A stretch of DNA of 64,000 nt from Harmonia axyridis (taxonomy: Eukaryota; Arthropoda; Insecta; Coleoptera; Coccinellidae). This document shows, piece after piece, positions 1 through 10,060 of the stretch; within the stretch, counting starts at the first letter, position 1; every line of letters starts with the position of its first letter. A program made the position numbers and the translations under genes. The DNA is taken from contig NC_059506.1 of the NCBI RefSeq assembly GCF_914767665.1, positions 4,774,001 to 4,838,000 of the forward strand, read 5' to 3'. Below the pieces are notes generated by a model. That model searched no databases. It was given only the letters and a program-made list of their open reading frames with translations, and was not told the DNA's origin.

Positions 1-2
1 AT

Positions 3-332
3 TCTTACAGAGTAGCTGAGTATGGGAATGAACCAGAATACTCGTTTGTAAGAATCCTCAATTCGAACAAAACACAAATTGCTCAACTCTGCAAAGACCC
101 AGATCTGCCGTCAATTATGTTTGAAGTATACAAACTGAATTTACCAATTTATGGATGTGATCTGAGAATCAAAATCGATTCAGGCTTCAGGCTATTTATG
201 TTAGAAAAATGGGTTTTCGAATTTTTAACTGTAGTATCACATGGAATGCTAAATTATTATGTTATGAAAGATATTTTCAAACACATTCTAGCAGAAAAAA
301 TAGAAGAAGCAGGGGAAAGTCTATCGGTCTAA
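3..332 (+). CDS. C-terminal coding fragment, ankyrin-protein-like, open at the left edge
   Basis: An open frame runs from the window edge to a TAA at 330-332 (about 109 codons); its first ATG is at 117. The sequence TTCTTACAG at 2-10 is a good splice acceptor, so the exon may begin at 11. The peptide carries no motif I can name. It has an aromatic and leucine-rich stretch (around the motif KWVFEFL) followed by a charged tail ending EEAGESLSV. Its only link to ankyrin proteins is position: an unmistakable ankyrin segment on the same strand starts about 100 bp downstream in another frame. It could be the C-terminus of one member of a tandem ankyrin gene family, an upstream exon of the next feature, or a pseudogene piece. 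I see the open frame and the acceptor; the rest is inference. Confidence 0.35.
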   Translation, partial: SYRVAEYGNEPEYSFVRILNSNKTQIAQLCKDPDLPSIMFEVYKLNLPIYGCDLRIKIDSGFRLFMLEKWVFEFLTVVSHGMLNYYVMKDIFKHILAEKIEEAGESLSV

Positions 333-438
333 TCCATCGACGAGTTTGTCATAAAGCAGAAAAGGAAACTAAGAGTAAAAATAAAATTGAAGAGAAGGTG
401 CTGGCAAAAAGAACAAAGAAAATAACAAAAAATATTGA

Positions 439-912
439 ATTTTAAACAAAATCGAAAGAGTTTGCACAATATTATTTCTACCATTCCTGAAATATCTCGA
501 TGATCCTTTCGATTATGCCCATCTCCACCAAGAAAATATTCATCTCGGGAGAAATCCACTTCTGGCCGCTGTCGCCTTCCAGTCGATAGCTTTAGTACAA
601 TTGGCTGTAGAAGGATATTTTCACCACCAAAAAGAAATATCCTATATGATTAACAACACTCCTTTGCACATAGCAGCAACAATGGCAAACGTCAACATCA
701 CCAGATATCTGTTAGAAAACTGCAGCGGTTATAACGAAGCTCAAAACATATTTTTGGAAACACCATTATTCAAACATGGACAAATTGAGCAAGCGAAAAT
801 TCGGCTCCAGTATGGTTCGGACTACAAAAATATTAGAAATTCTATTAATAGTGAATGTAATATAAATCTTTTTTTTTCTCATCAGTACTACCGAGATTGT
901 CAAATCATATAA
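439..912 (+). CDS. Ankyrin-repeat protein fragment
   Basis: The frame is open from 439 (after a TGA at 436-438) to 910-912, about 157 codons, with no ATG near its left end, so it is probably an internal or terminal exon. Three repeat-like units are visible: GRNPLLAAVA at 547-576, TPLHIAA at 658-678 followed by ITRYLLENC, and LQYGSDYKNIRNS near 805-843. The TPLHIAA and LL..GAD-type signatures are diagnostic of ankyrin repeats, which mediate protein binding; no enzymatic domain is visible. A polypyrimidine run ending in CAG at 885 suggests that the last codons of this frame are intronic and that coding continues in another frame to 1018. The gene lies convergent to the Nup85 exon. Whether it is functional is unknown: the relation to the upstream frame at 3-332 needs either an intron or a frameshift. 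Confidence 0.55.
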   Translation: MLNKIERVCTILFLPFLKYLDDPFDYAHLHQENIHLGRNPLLAAVAFQSIALVQLAVEGYFHHQKEISYMINNTPLHIAATMANVNITRYLLENCSGYNEAQNIFLETPLFKHGQIEQAKIRLQYGSDYKNIRNSINSECNINLFFSHQYYRDCQII

Positions 913-1018
913 ATCTTATTTCTCAAATATTTATGATAAAAACATAAACTTAAACATAGCCTTGAAATTATTTTCAAGTTTTGCAGCTTGCAGAAATAGA
1001 CTTAAAAATAGAAGTTAA
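886..1018 (+). CDS. Possible last exon of the ankyrin gene
   Basis: The run of nine T residues followed by CTCATCAG at 870-885 is a strong splice acceptor. From 887 a frame different from the upstream ankyrin frame stays open for 43 codons and ends at TAA 1016-1018. The peptide (starting TTEIVKSYKSYF and containing ALKLFSSFAACRNRL) is not low-complexity and looks more protein-like than the upstream frame's own ending. A GTATGG donor at 810 would join in phase but would remove the last ankyrin-like motif, so the true donor is unresolved. Confidence 0.3.
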
Positions 1019-1195
1019 ATTGTCATAAAAGAGCCTACTGTAAGCTGTATGCAGTTGGCAAGCTTTGTAATTTTCTGTAACCTAAGGTGAAATCGTGGAA
1101 CGATAAAATTAAAGAACCTCTACCTTGACTAATTTGATTGAGAAAAACCACTGAATAAATATTTTAACAGTATATTTGAATTTTCATACACTTAC

Positions 1196-1414
1196 CTAAA
1201 AATATGAGCCTGTCACTAGCTAACATGCTAGGTCCCAAGTTGAAAAGAAGATCTGTATTTCTCAATTTACCATGCTCTGCATATTCTCTGAGGAATTTGT
1301 CAGCTAACAGAGAAACAAAGGTGCTATCTTGTGATTTCAAAGCCCATGTTAGGGCAGTACCTAAACGACCCCTCTTAACATTTTTCATACCTTGCGCCTT
1401 GCACAAAAATTGAA
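1196..1414 (-). CDS. Nup85: Nup85 internal exon
   Basis: On the minus strand 219 nt (73 codons' worth) lie between an acceptor ending TTTTACAG (1415-1422) and a GTAAGT donor (1190-1195); both boundaries split codons in the same phase. The translation contains RLGTALTWALKSQD, ADKFLREYAEHGK, LLFNLGPSMLASDRLIFLG, which match the helical C-terminal half of the nuclear pore scaffold protein Nup85 (Nup107-160 / Y complex). In animals this segment precedes a lysine-tyrosine continuation, which would lie in the next exon. That exon is not visible in the 1190 bp downstream, nor is an upstream exon in the 1.1 kb before the satellite. The exon is therefore either part of a gene with long introns, one of which may contain the satellite array, or a duplicated gene fragment. 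The conserved frame and intact splice sites favour a real or very recent exon. Confidence 0.75.
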
Positions 1415-1805
1415 CTGTAAAATATATTACACTTGAATATTGGCTGTTGAACTAACCTTAAAAATATTATTATTATTTTCTAAGATTGTTACAGTAATGG
1501 CCATGTGCACCAAAGAATATAAACCAAGATTATTAAAAAAGATTAAACTTATCTCCAAAAAAGACGGATTATTTGCGCCGCTCAAAATATAACTATACTT
1601 TTATAACCGATAATATATAGGGTGATTTGCAGTGATGCCTATTAGGGTTTTATGGATAACTAATCACAATTTTGTGCTGAAAATTTGCTTGTTGGGGTTT
1701 GAGACAATGAACTTTCCCCCTATAAAATTTTCAGATCTCTACATCATTCGGTTATACTGGAAATAGACTACTACGTCCTTATTTTAAATGGCACACCCAG
1801 TATTT
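1415..1805. other. AT-rich non-coding stretch
   Basis: No open frame of note and no Nup85-like peptide is visible on either strand. It probably represents intron of the Nup85 locus mixed with old repeat sequence. A motif ACACCCAGTA at 1793-1802 is nearly the reverse complement of TACAGGGTGT at 2171-2180; such paired motifs often mark the ends of non-autonomous transposons, but no family is recognisable. Confidence 0.4.
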
Positions 1806-2123
1806 AATTGCATCATTAGATAGCTATTTTGATGACAATTTCAGGTTAAAAAGAAAAAAAACTCAACGGTTCATGAGTTAATGGAATTCTAATGAAAAAA
1901 ATGGTGGCGACGAGGACTCACATTTTTTTGAATATGCAGAAAGTTTTTTTTTAAAAACCTTCATCATTTTCGATTTTCGAATTGCATCATCAGATAGCTA
2001 TTTTGATGACAATTTCAGGTTAAAAAAAAAACGCAACGGTTCATGAGTAATTGGAATTCTAGTGAAAAAATGGTGGCGAAGAGGAAAGTTTTTTTTTAAG
2101 AAACCTTCATCATTTTCGATTTT
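1806..2123. repeat. Imperfect tandem pair, unknown interspersed repeat
   Basis: Two adjacent copies start AATTGCATCAT and share GATAGCTATTTTGATGACAA, CAACGGTTCATGAGT and a GGTGGCGA(C/A)GAGG block, then AACCTTCATCATTTTCGATTT. Copy one is 1806-1979 (about 174 bp) and copy two 1980-2123 (about 144 bp). Copy two lacks about 22 bp between GAGG and the following A/T run. No reading frame is conserved between them. The arrangement suggests a local duplication within an older transposon or its long terminal region. Confidence 0.75.
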
Positions 2124-2575
2124 GCAAATACGTAGTATTATAAACCTGTTCGCTGTTTGGACGAAAAATGTACAGGGTGTTTATCAGAAGATCATCAACT
2201 TGGACAGATCAAATTCATCAAAACTCAAATTTTCAAATTATACCCTATATTTTTTATAATTTCAGACGATTCTACATACAAAAATAGTGGAGGTTACTTA
2301 AGCCAAACCTATACCTAAAATGAATACTTTAAGAGTTATCAAGGAAGAAAAAACTGCAATTTCTAACTGTGTGGAGTAGTCCGAGACTTCCGGAAAACAC
2401 AACTAAACTAAATTTTACATATCAAGAATTGTTAAGATTGTTCTTTACAATTTACAACGAAAAATTAGTTATTAAAGGTGTTTTTTTTTTGAGCTATAGA
2501 ACTTTAAATTGCAATAAAACAACGATAGATTATTCGATTGACATGAATTTTATTTATCCGCAAGATATTCTTCTT
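2124..2575. other. AT-rich stretch between the tandem pair and the satellite
   Basis: Two short frames are open here (2062-2259 and 2369-2590 on the plus strand), but their composition and lack of any motif argue against coding. No splice-bounded Nup85-like exon is visible on the minus strand. The satellite starts without any visible terminal repeat at about 2576, where the string ATTGATAACCAATAATAG enters the monomer in register. Confidence 0.4.
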
Positions 2576-5027
2576 ATTGATAACCAATAATAGAAAATGA
2601 TGTCGCTTTCGGAATATACCTGCATCTTAAGAAAGGGGGGGTCACCCCACATGGCCTGAAATGTAATATCAAAAACTCTGTATATAGGATGAAATTCAGA
2701 TTTTGAGGATATATTGATAACCAAGATAAGAAAATAATGTCGCTTTCGGCATATACCTGCATCTTAAGAAAGAGGGGTCACCCCATATGGCCTGAAATAT
2801 TATATAAAAAACTCTGTATATAGAATGAAATTCAGATTTTGAGGATATATCGATAACCAATATAAGAAAATAATGTCGCTTTCGGCATCGACCTGCATCT
2901 CAAGAGGAGGGGTCACCTCATATGACCTGAAATGTTATATCAAAAACTCTGTATATAGGATGGAATTCAGATCTTGAGGATGTATTGATAACCAAGATAA
3001 GAAAATATAGTCGCTTTCGGCATATACCTGCATCTTAAGAAAGGGGGGGGCCACCCCATATGACCTGAAATATTATATAAAAAACTCTGTATATAGAATG
3101 AAATTAAGATTTTGAGGATATATCGATAACCAATATAAGAAAATAATGTCGCTTTCGGCATCTACCTGCATCTCAAGAGGGGGGGTCACCTCATATGACA
3201 TGAAATATTATATCAAAAACTCTGTATATAGGATGGAATTCAGATCTTGAGGATGTATTGATAACCAAGATAAGAAAATAATGACGCTTTCGGCATCTAC
3301 CTGCATCTTAAGAAAGGGGGGGTCACCTCATATGACCTGAAATGTTATATCAAAAACTCTGTATATAGGATGAAATTCAGATTTTGAGGATGTATTGATA
3401 ACCGATAATAGAAAATAATGTCGCTTTCGGAATATACCTGCATCTCAAGAAAGGGGGGGTCACTCCATATGGCCTGAAATGTTATATCAAAAACTCTGTA
3501 TATAAGATGAAATTCAGATTTTGAGGATATATCGATAACCAAGATAACAAAATAATGTCGCTCTCGGCATATACCTGCATCTTAAGAAAGGGGGGTCACC
3601 CCATATGGCCTGAAATATTATATAAAAAACTCTGTATATAGAATGAAATTCAGATTTTGAGGATATATCGATAACCAATATAAGAAAATAATGTCGCTTT
3701 CGGCATCTACCTGCAACTCAAGAGGAGGGGTCACCTCATATGACCTGAAATGTTATATCAAAAACTCTCTATATAGGATGAAATTCAGATTTTGAGGATG
3801 TATTGATAACCAATAATAGAAAATAATGTCGCTTTCGGAATATACCTGCATCTTAAGAAAGGGGGGGTCACCCCATATGGCCTGAAATGTAATATCAAAA
3901 ACTCTGTATATAGGATGAAATTCAGATTTTGAGGATATATTGATAACCAAGATAAGAAAATAATGTCGCTTTCGGCATATACCTGCATCTTAAGAAAGAG
4001 GGGTCACCCCATATGGCCTGAAATATTATATAGAAAACTCTGTATATAGAATGAAATTCAGATTTTGAGGATATATCGATAACCAATATAAGAAAATAAT
4101 GTCGCTTTCGGCATCGACCTGCATCTCAAGAGGAGGGGTCACCTCATATGACCTGAAATGTTATATCAAAAACTCTGTATATAGGATGGAATTCAGATCT
4201 TGAGGATGTATTGATAACCAAGATAAGAAAATATAGTCGCTTTCGGCATATACCTGAATCTTAAGAAAAGGGGGGTCACCCCACATGGCCTGAAATATTA
4301 TATAAAAAACTCTGTATATAGAATGAAATTAAGATTTTGAGGATATATCGATAACCAATATAAGAAAATAATGTCGCTTTCGGCATCTACCTGCATCTCA
4401 AGAGGGGGGGTCACCTCATATGACATGAAATATTATATCAAAAACTCTGTATATAGGATGGAATTCAGATCTTGAGGATGTATTGATAACCAAGATAAGA
4501 AAATAATGTCGCTTTCGGCATCTACCTGCATCTTAAGAAAGGAGGTGTCACCTCATATGACCTGAAATGTTACATCAAAAACTCTGTATATAGGATGAAA
4601 TTCAGATTTTGAGGATATATTGATAACCAAGATAAAAAAATAATGTCGCTTTCGGCATATACCTGCATCTTAAGAGAGGGGGGGGTCACCCCATATGGCC
4701 TGAAATATTATATAAAAACTCTGTATATAGAATGAAATTCAGATTTTGAGGATATATCGATAACCAATATAAGAAAATAATGTCGCTTTCGGCATCTACC
4801 TGCATCTCAAGAGGGGGGGTCACCTCATATGACATGAAATATTATATCAAAAACTCTGTATATAGGATGGAATTCAGATCTTGAGGATGTATTGATAACC
4901 AAGATAAGAAAATAATGTCGCTTTCGGCATCTACCTGCATCTAATGAAAGGGGGGGTCACCCCATATTACCTGAAATGATCTGTATATGGGATGAAATTC
5001 AGATTTTTGGGATGTATTGATAACCAA
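2576..5027. repeat. Diverged edge of the satellite with a 1226-bp higher-order unit
   Basis: Two successive higher-order units can be matched at an offset of 1226 bp (nine monomers). For example, the rare variant GCATCGACCTGC occurs at 2885 and again at 4111, and the AATAATAGAAAA variant at the unit start occurs at 2586 and 3812. Monomers here differ from one another more than those further in and carry scattered private changes (CCACATGG, ATATAGTCGC). This is the usual picture at the edge of a satellite array, where homogenisation is weaker. Confidence 0.75.
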
Positions 5028-6099
5028 GATAAGAAAATAATGTCGCTTTCGGCATATACCTGCATCTTAAGAAAGAAGGGGTCACCCCATATGTCCTGAA
5101 ATGTTATATCAAAAACTCTGTATATAGGATGAAATTCAGATTTTGAGGATATATCGATAACCAATATAAGAAAATAATGTCGCTTTCGGCATCTACCTGC
5201 ATCTCAAGAGGGGGGGTCACCTCATATGACAAGAAATATTATATCAAAAACTCTGTATATAGGATGAAATTCAGATTTTGAGGATATATTGATAACCAAG
5301 ATAAGAAATAATGTCGCTTTCGGCATATACCTGCATCTTAAGAGAGGGGGGGGTCACCCCATATGGCCTGAAATATTATATAAAAACTCTGTATATAGAA
5401 TGAAATTCAGATTTTGAGGATATATCGATAACCAATATAAGAAAATAATGTCGCTTTCGGCATCTACCTGCATCTCAAGAGGGGGGGTCACCTCATATGA
5501 CATGAAATATTATATCAAAAACTCTGTATATAGGATGGAATTCAGATCTTGAGGATGTATTGATAACCAAGATAAAAAAATAATGTCGCTTTCGGCATAT
5601 ACCTGCATCTTGAGAAAGAAGAGGTCACCCCATATGACCTGAAATGTTATATCAAAAACTCTGTATATAGGATGGAATTCAGAAATTTGAGGATGTATTA
5701 ATAACCAATATAAGAAAATAATGTCGCTTTCAGCATCTACCTGCATCTCAAGAGGGGGGGTCACCCCATATGACCTGAAATGATCTGTATATAGGATGAA
5801 ATTCAGATTTTGAGGATATATTGATAACCAATATAAGAAAATAATGTCGCTTTCGGCATATACCTGCATCTCAAGAAAGGTGGGGTCACCCCATATGGCC
5901 TGAAATGTTATATCAAAAACTCTGTATATAGGATGAAATTCAGATTTTAGGATATATTGATAACCAAGATAAAAAAATAATGTCGCTTTCGGCATCTACC
6001 TGCATCTTAAGAAAGGTAGGGGGTCACCCCATATGACCTGAAATGATCTGTATATAGGATGAAATTCAGATTTTGAGGATATATTGATAACCAATATAA

Positions 6100-9000
6100 A
6101 AAAATAATGTCGCTTTCGGCATATATCTGCATCTTAAGAAAGGGGGGGTCACCCCATATGACCTGAAATGTTATATCAAAAACTCTGTATATAGGATGAA
6201 ATTCATATTTTGAGGATATATTGATATCCAAGAAAAGAAAATAATTTCGCTTTCGGCATATATCTGCATCTTAAGAAAGGGGGGGTCACCCCATATGACC
6301 TGAAATGTTATATCAAAAACTCTGTATATAGGATGAAATTCAGATCTTGAGGATGTATTGATAACCAAGATAAGAAAATAATGTCGCTTTCGGCATATAC
6401 CTGCATCTTAAGAAAGAAGGGGTCACCCGATATGACCTGAAATGTTATATCAAAATCTCTGTATATAGGATGAAATTCAGATTTTGTGGATGTATTGATA
6501 ACCAAGATAAGAAAATAATGTCGCTTTCGGCATCTACCTGCATCTCAAGAGGGGGGGTCACCTCATATGACATGAAATATTATATCAAAAACTCTGTATA
6601 TAGGATGGAATTCAGATCTTGAGGATGTATTGATAACCAAGATAAAAAAATAATGTCGCTTTCGGCATATACCTGCATCTCAAGAAAGGTGGGGTCACCC
6701 CATATGGCCTGAAATGTTATATCAAAAACTCTGTATATAGGATGAAATTCAGATTTTGAGGATATATTGATAACCAAGATAAGAAAATAATGTCGCTTTC
6801 GGCATCTACCTGCATCTTAAGAAAGGTAGGGGGTCACCCCATATGACCTGAAATGATTAGTATATAGGATGAAATTCAGATTTTGAGGATATATTGATAA
6901 CCAATATAAGAAAATAATGTCGCTTTCGGCATATACCTGCATCTTAAGAAAGAAGGGGTCACCCCATATGACCTGAAATGTTATATCAAAATCTCTGTAT
7001 ATAGGATGAAATTCAGATCTTGAGGATGTATTGATAACCAAGATAAGAAAATAATGTCGCTTTCGGCATATACCTGCATCTTAAGAAAGAAGGGGTCACC
7101 CCATATGTCCTGAAATGTTATATCAAAAACTCTGTATATAGGATGAAATTCAGATTTTGAGGATGTATTGATAACCAATATAAGAAAATAATGTCGCTTT
7201 CAGCATCTACTTGCATCTCAAGAGGGAGGGTCACCCCATATGACCTGAAATGATCTGTATATAGGATGAAATTCAGATTTTGAGGATATATTGATAACCA
7301 ATATAAGAAAATAATGTCGCTTTCGGCATATACCTGCATCTCAAGAAAGGTGGGGTCACCCCATATGGCCTGAAATGTTATATCAAAAACTCTGTATATA
7401 GGATGAAATTCAGATTTTGAGGATATATTGATAACCAAGATAAGAAAATAATGTCGCTTTCGGCATCTACCTGCATCTTAAGAAAGGTAGGGGGTCACCC
7501 CATATGACCTGAAATGATCTGTATATAGGATGAAATTCAGATTTTGAGGATATATTGATAACCAATATAAGAAAATAATGTCGCTTTCGGCATATACCTG
7601 CATCTTAAGAAAGAAGGGGTCACCCCATATGACCTGAAATGTTATATCAAAAACTCTGTATATAGGATGAAATTCATATTTTGAGGATATATTGATATCC
7701 AAGAAAAGAAAATAATTTCGCTTTCGGCATATATCTGCATCTTAAGAAAGGGGGGGTCACCCCATATGACCTGAAATGTTATATCAAAAACTCTGTATAT
7801 AGGATGAAATTCAGATCTTGAGGATGTATTGATAACCAAGATAAGAAAATAATGTCGCTTTCGGCATATACCTGCATCTTAAGAAAGAAGGGGTCACCCG
7901 ATATGACCTGAAATGTTATATCAAAATCTCTGTATATAGGATGAAATTCAGATTTTGTGGATGTATTGATAACCAAGATAAGAAAATAATGTCGCTTTCG
8001 GCATCTACCTGCATCTCAAGAGGGGGGGTCACCTCATATTACCTGAAATGATCTGTATATAGGATGAAATTCAGATTTTTGGGATATATTGATAACCAAG
8101 ATAAGAAAATAATGTCGCTTTCGGCATATACCTGCATCTTAAGAAAGAAGGGGTCACCCCATATGTCCTGAAATGTTATATCAAAAACTCTGTATATAGG
8201 ATGAAATTCAGATTTTGAGGATGTATTGATAACCAATATAAGAAAGTAATGTCGCTTTCAGCATCTACCTGCATCTCAAGAGGGGAGGGGGTCACCCTAT
8301 ATGACCTGAAATGTTATATCAAAAACTCTGTATATAGGATGAAATTCAGATCTTGAGGATCTATTTATAACCAAGATAAGAAAATAATGTCGCTTTCGGC
8401 ATATACCTGCATCTTAAGAAAGAAGGGGTCACCCCATATGACCTGAAATGTTATATCAAAAACTCTGTATATAGGATGAAATTCAGAAATTTGAGGATGT
8501 ATTAATAACCAATATAAGAAAATAATGTCGCTTTCAGCATCTACCTGCATCTCAAGAGGGAAGGGGGTCACCCTATATGACCTGAAATGTTATATCAAAA
8601 TCTCAGTATATAGGATGAAATTCAGATCTTGAGGATGTATTGATAACCAAGATAAGAAAATAATGTCGCTTTCGGCATATACCTGCATCTTAAGAAAGAA
8701 GGGGTCACCCCATATGACCTGAAATGTTATATCAAAAACTCTGTATATAGGATGAAATTCAGAAATTTGAGGATGTATTAATAACCAATATAAGAAAATA
8801 ATGTCGCTTTCGGCATATACCTGCATCTTAAGAAAGAAGGGGTCACCCCATATGACCTGAAATGTTATATCAAAAACTCTGTATATAGGATGAAATTCAT
8901 ATTTTGAGGATATATTGATATCCAAGAAAAGAAAATAATTTCGCTTTCGGCATATATCTGCATCTTAAGAGAGGGGGGGTCACCCCATATGACCTGAAAT

Positions 9001-10060
9001 GTTATATCAAAATCTCAGTATATAGGATGAAATTCAGATCTTGAGGATGTATTGATAACCAAGATAAGAAAATAATGTCGCTTTCGGCATATACCTGCAT
9101 CTTAAGAAAGAAGGGGTCACCCCATATGACCTGAAATGTTATATCAAAAACTCTGTATATAGGATGAAATTCATATTTTGAGGATATATTGATATCCAAG
9201 AAAAGAAAATAATTTCGCTTTCGGCATATATCTGCATCTTAAGAGAGGGGGGGTCACCCCATATGACCTGAAATGTTATATCAAAATCTCAGTATATAGG
9301 ATGAAATTCAGATCTTGAGGATGTATTGATAACCAAGATAAGAAAATAATGTCGCTTTCGGCATATACCTGCATCTTAAGAAAGAAGGGGTCACCCCATA
9401 TGTCCTGAAATGTTATATCAAAAACTCTGTATATAGGATGAAATTCAGATTTTGAGGATGTATTGATAACCAATATAAGAAAGTAATGTCGCTTTCAGCA
9501 TCTACCTGCATCTCAAGAGGGGAGGGGGTCACCCTATATGACCTGAAATGTTATATCAAAAACTCTGTATATAGGATGAAATTCAGATCTTGAGGATCTA
9601 TTTATAACCAAGATAAGAAAATAATGTCGCTTTCGGCATATACCTGCATCTTAAGAAAGAAGGGGTCACCCCATATGACCTGAAATGTTATATCAAAAAC
9701 TCTGTATATAGGATGAAATTCAGAAATTTGAGGATGTATTAATAACCAATATAAGAAAATAATGTCGCTTTCAGCATCTACCTGCATCTCAAGAGGGAAG
9801 GGGGTCACCCTATATGACCTGAAATGTTATATCAAAATCTCAGTATATAGGATGAAATTCAGATCTTGAGGATGTATTGATAACCAAGATAAGAAAATAA
9901 TGTCGCTTTCGGCATATACCTGCATCTTAAGAAAGAAGGGGTCACCCCATATGTTCTGAAATGTTATATCAAAAACTCTGTATATAGGATGAAATTCAGA
10001 AATTTGAGGATGTATTAATAACCAATATAAGAAAATAATGTCGCTTTCGGCATATACCTG
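6100..10060. repeat. Satellite block, copy A of the 18139-bp-offset pair
   Basis: About 3.9 kb whose order of monomer types matches 24239-28199 at a constant offset of 18139 bp. The match includes the uncommon ACTTGCATCTC variant (7209 and 25348) and the GATCTATTTATAACC marker (8359 and 26498). Identity appears lost by about 10066, where copy A has CTCAAGAAAGGTGGGG and copy B has CTTAAGAAAGAAGGGG. Confidence 0.85.

Noticed and set aside
209..445. 78-residue plus-strand frame with a lysine-rich tail
   Set aside because: Overlaps the longer 3-332 frame; its tail might be part of a frameshifted linker, but nothing decides this.
329..559. 76-residue minus-strand frame rich in Phe and Cys
   Set aside because: Antisense of the lysine-rich and ankyrin-coding strand; no motif.
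1204..1413. 69-residue plus-strand frame
   Set aside because: Exact antisense of the Nup85 exon, which has both splice sites and clear protein similarity.
2062..2590. Two plus-strand frames of 65 and 73 residues
   Set aside because: Low-complexity AT-rich sequence, partly inside a repeat copy, with no recognisable domain or splice context.
2634..2641. G-quadruplex potential of the G-runs
   Set aside because: Only one G-run occurs per 137 bp, too far apart for an intrastrand quadruplex.
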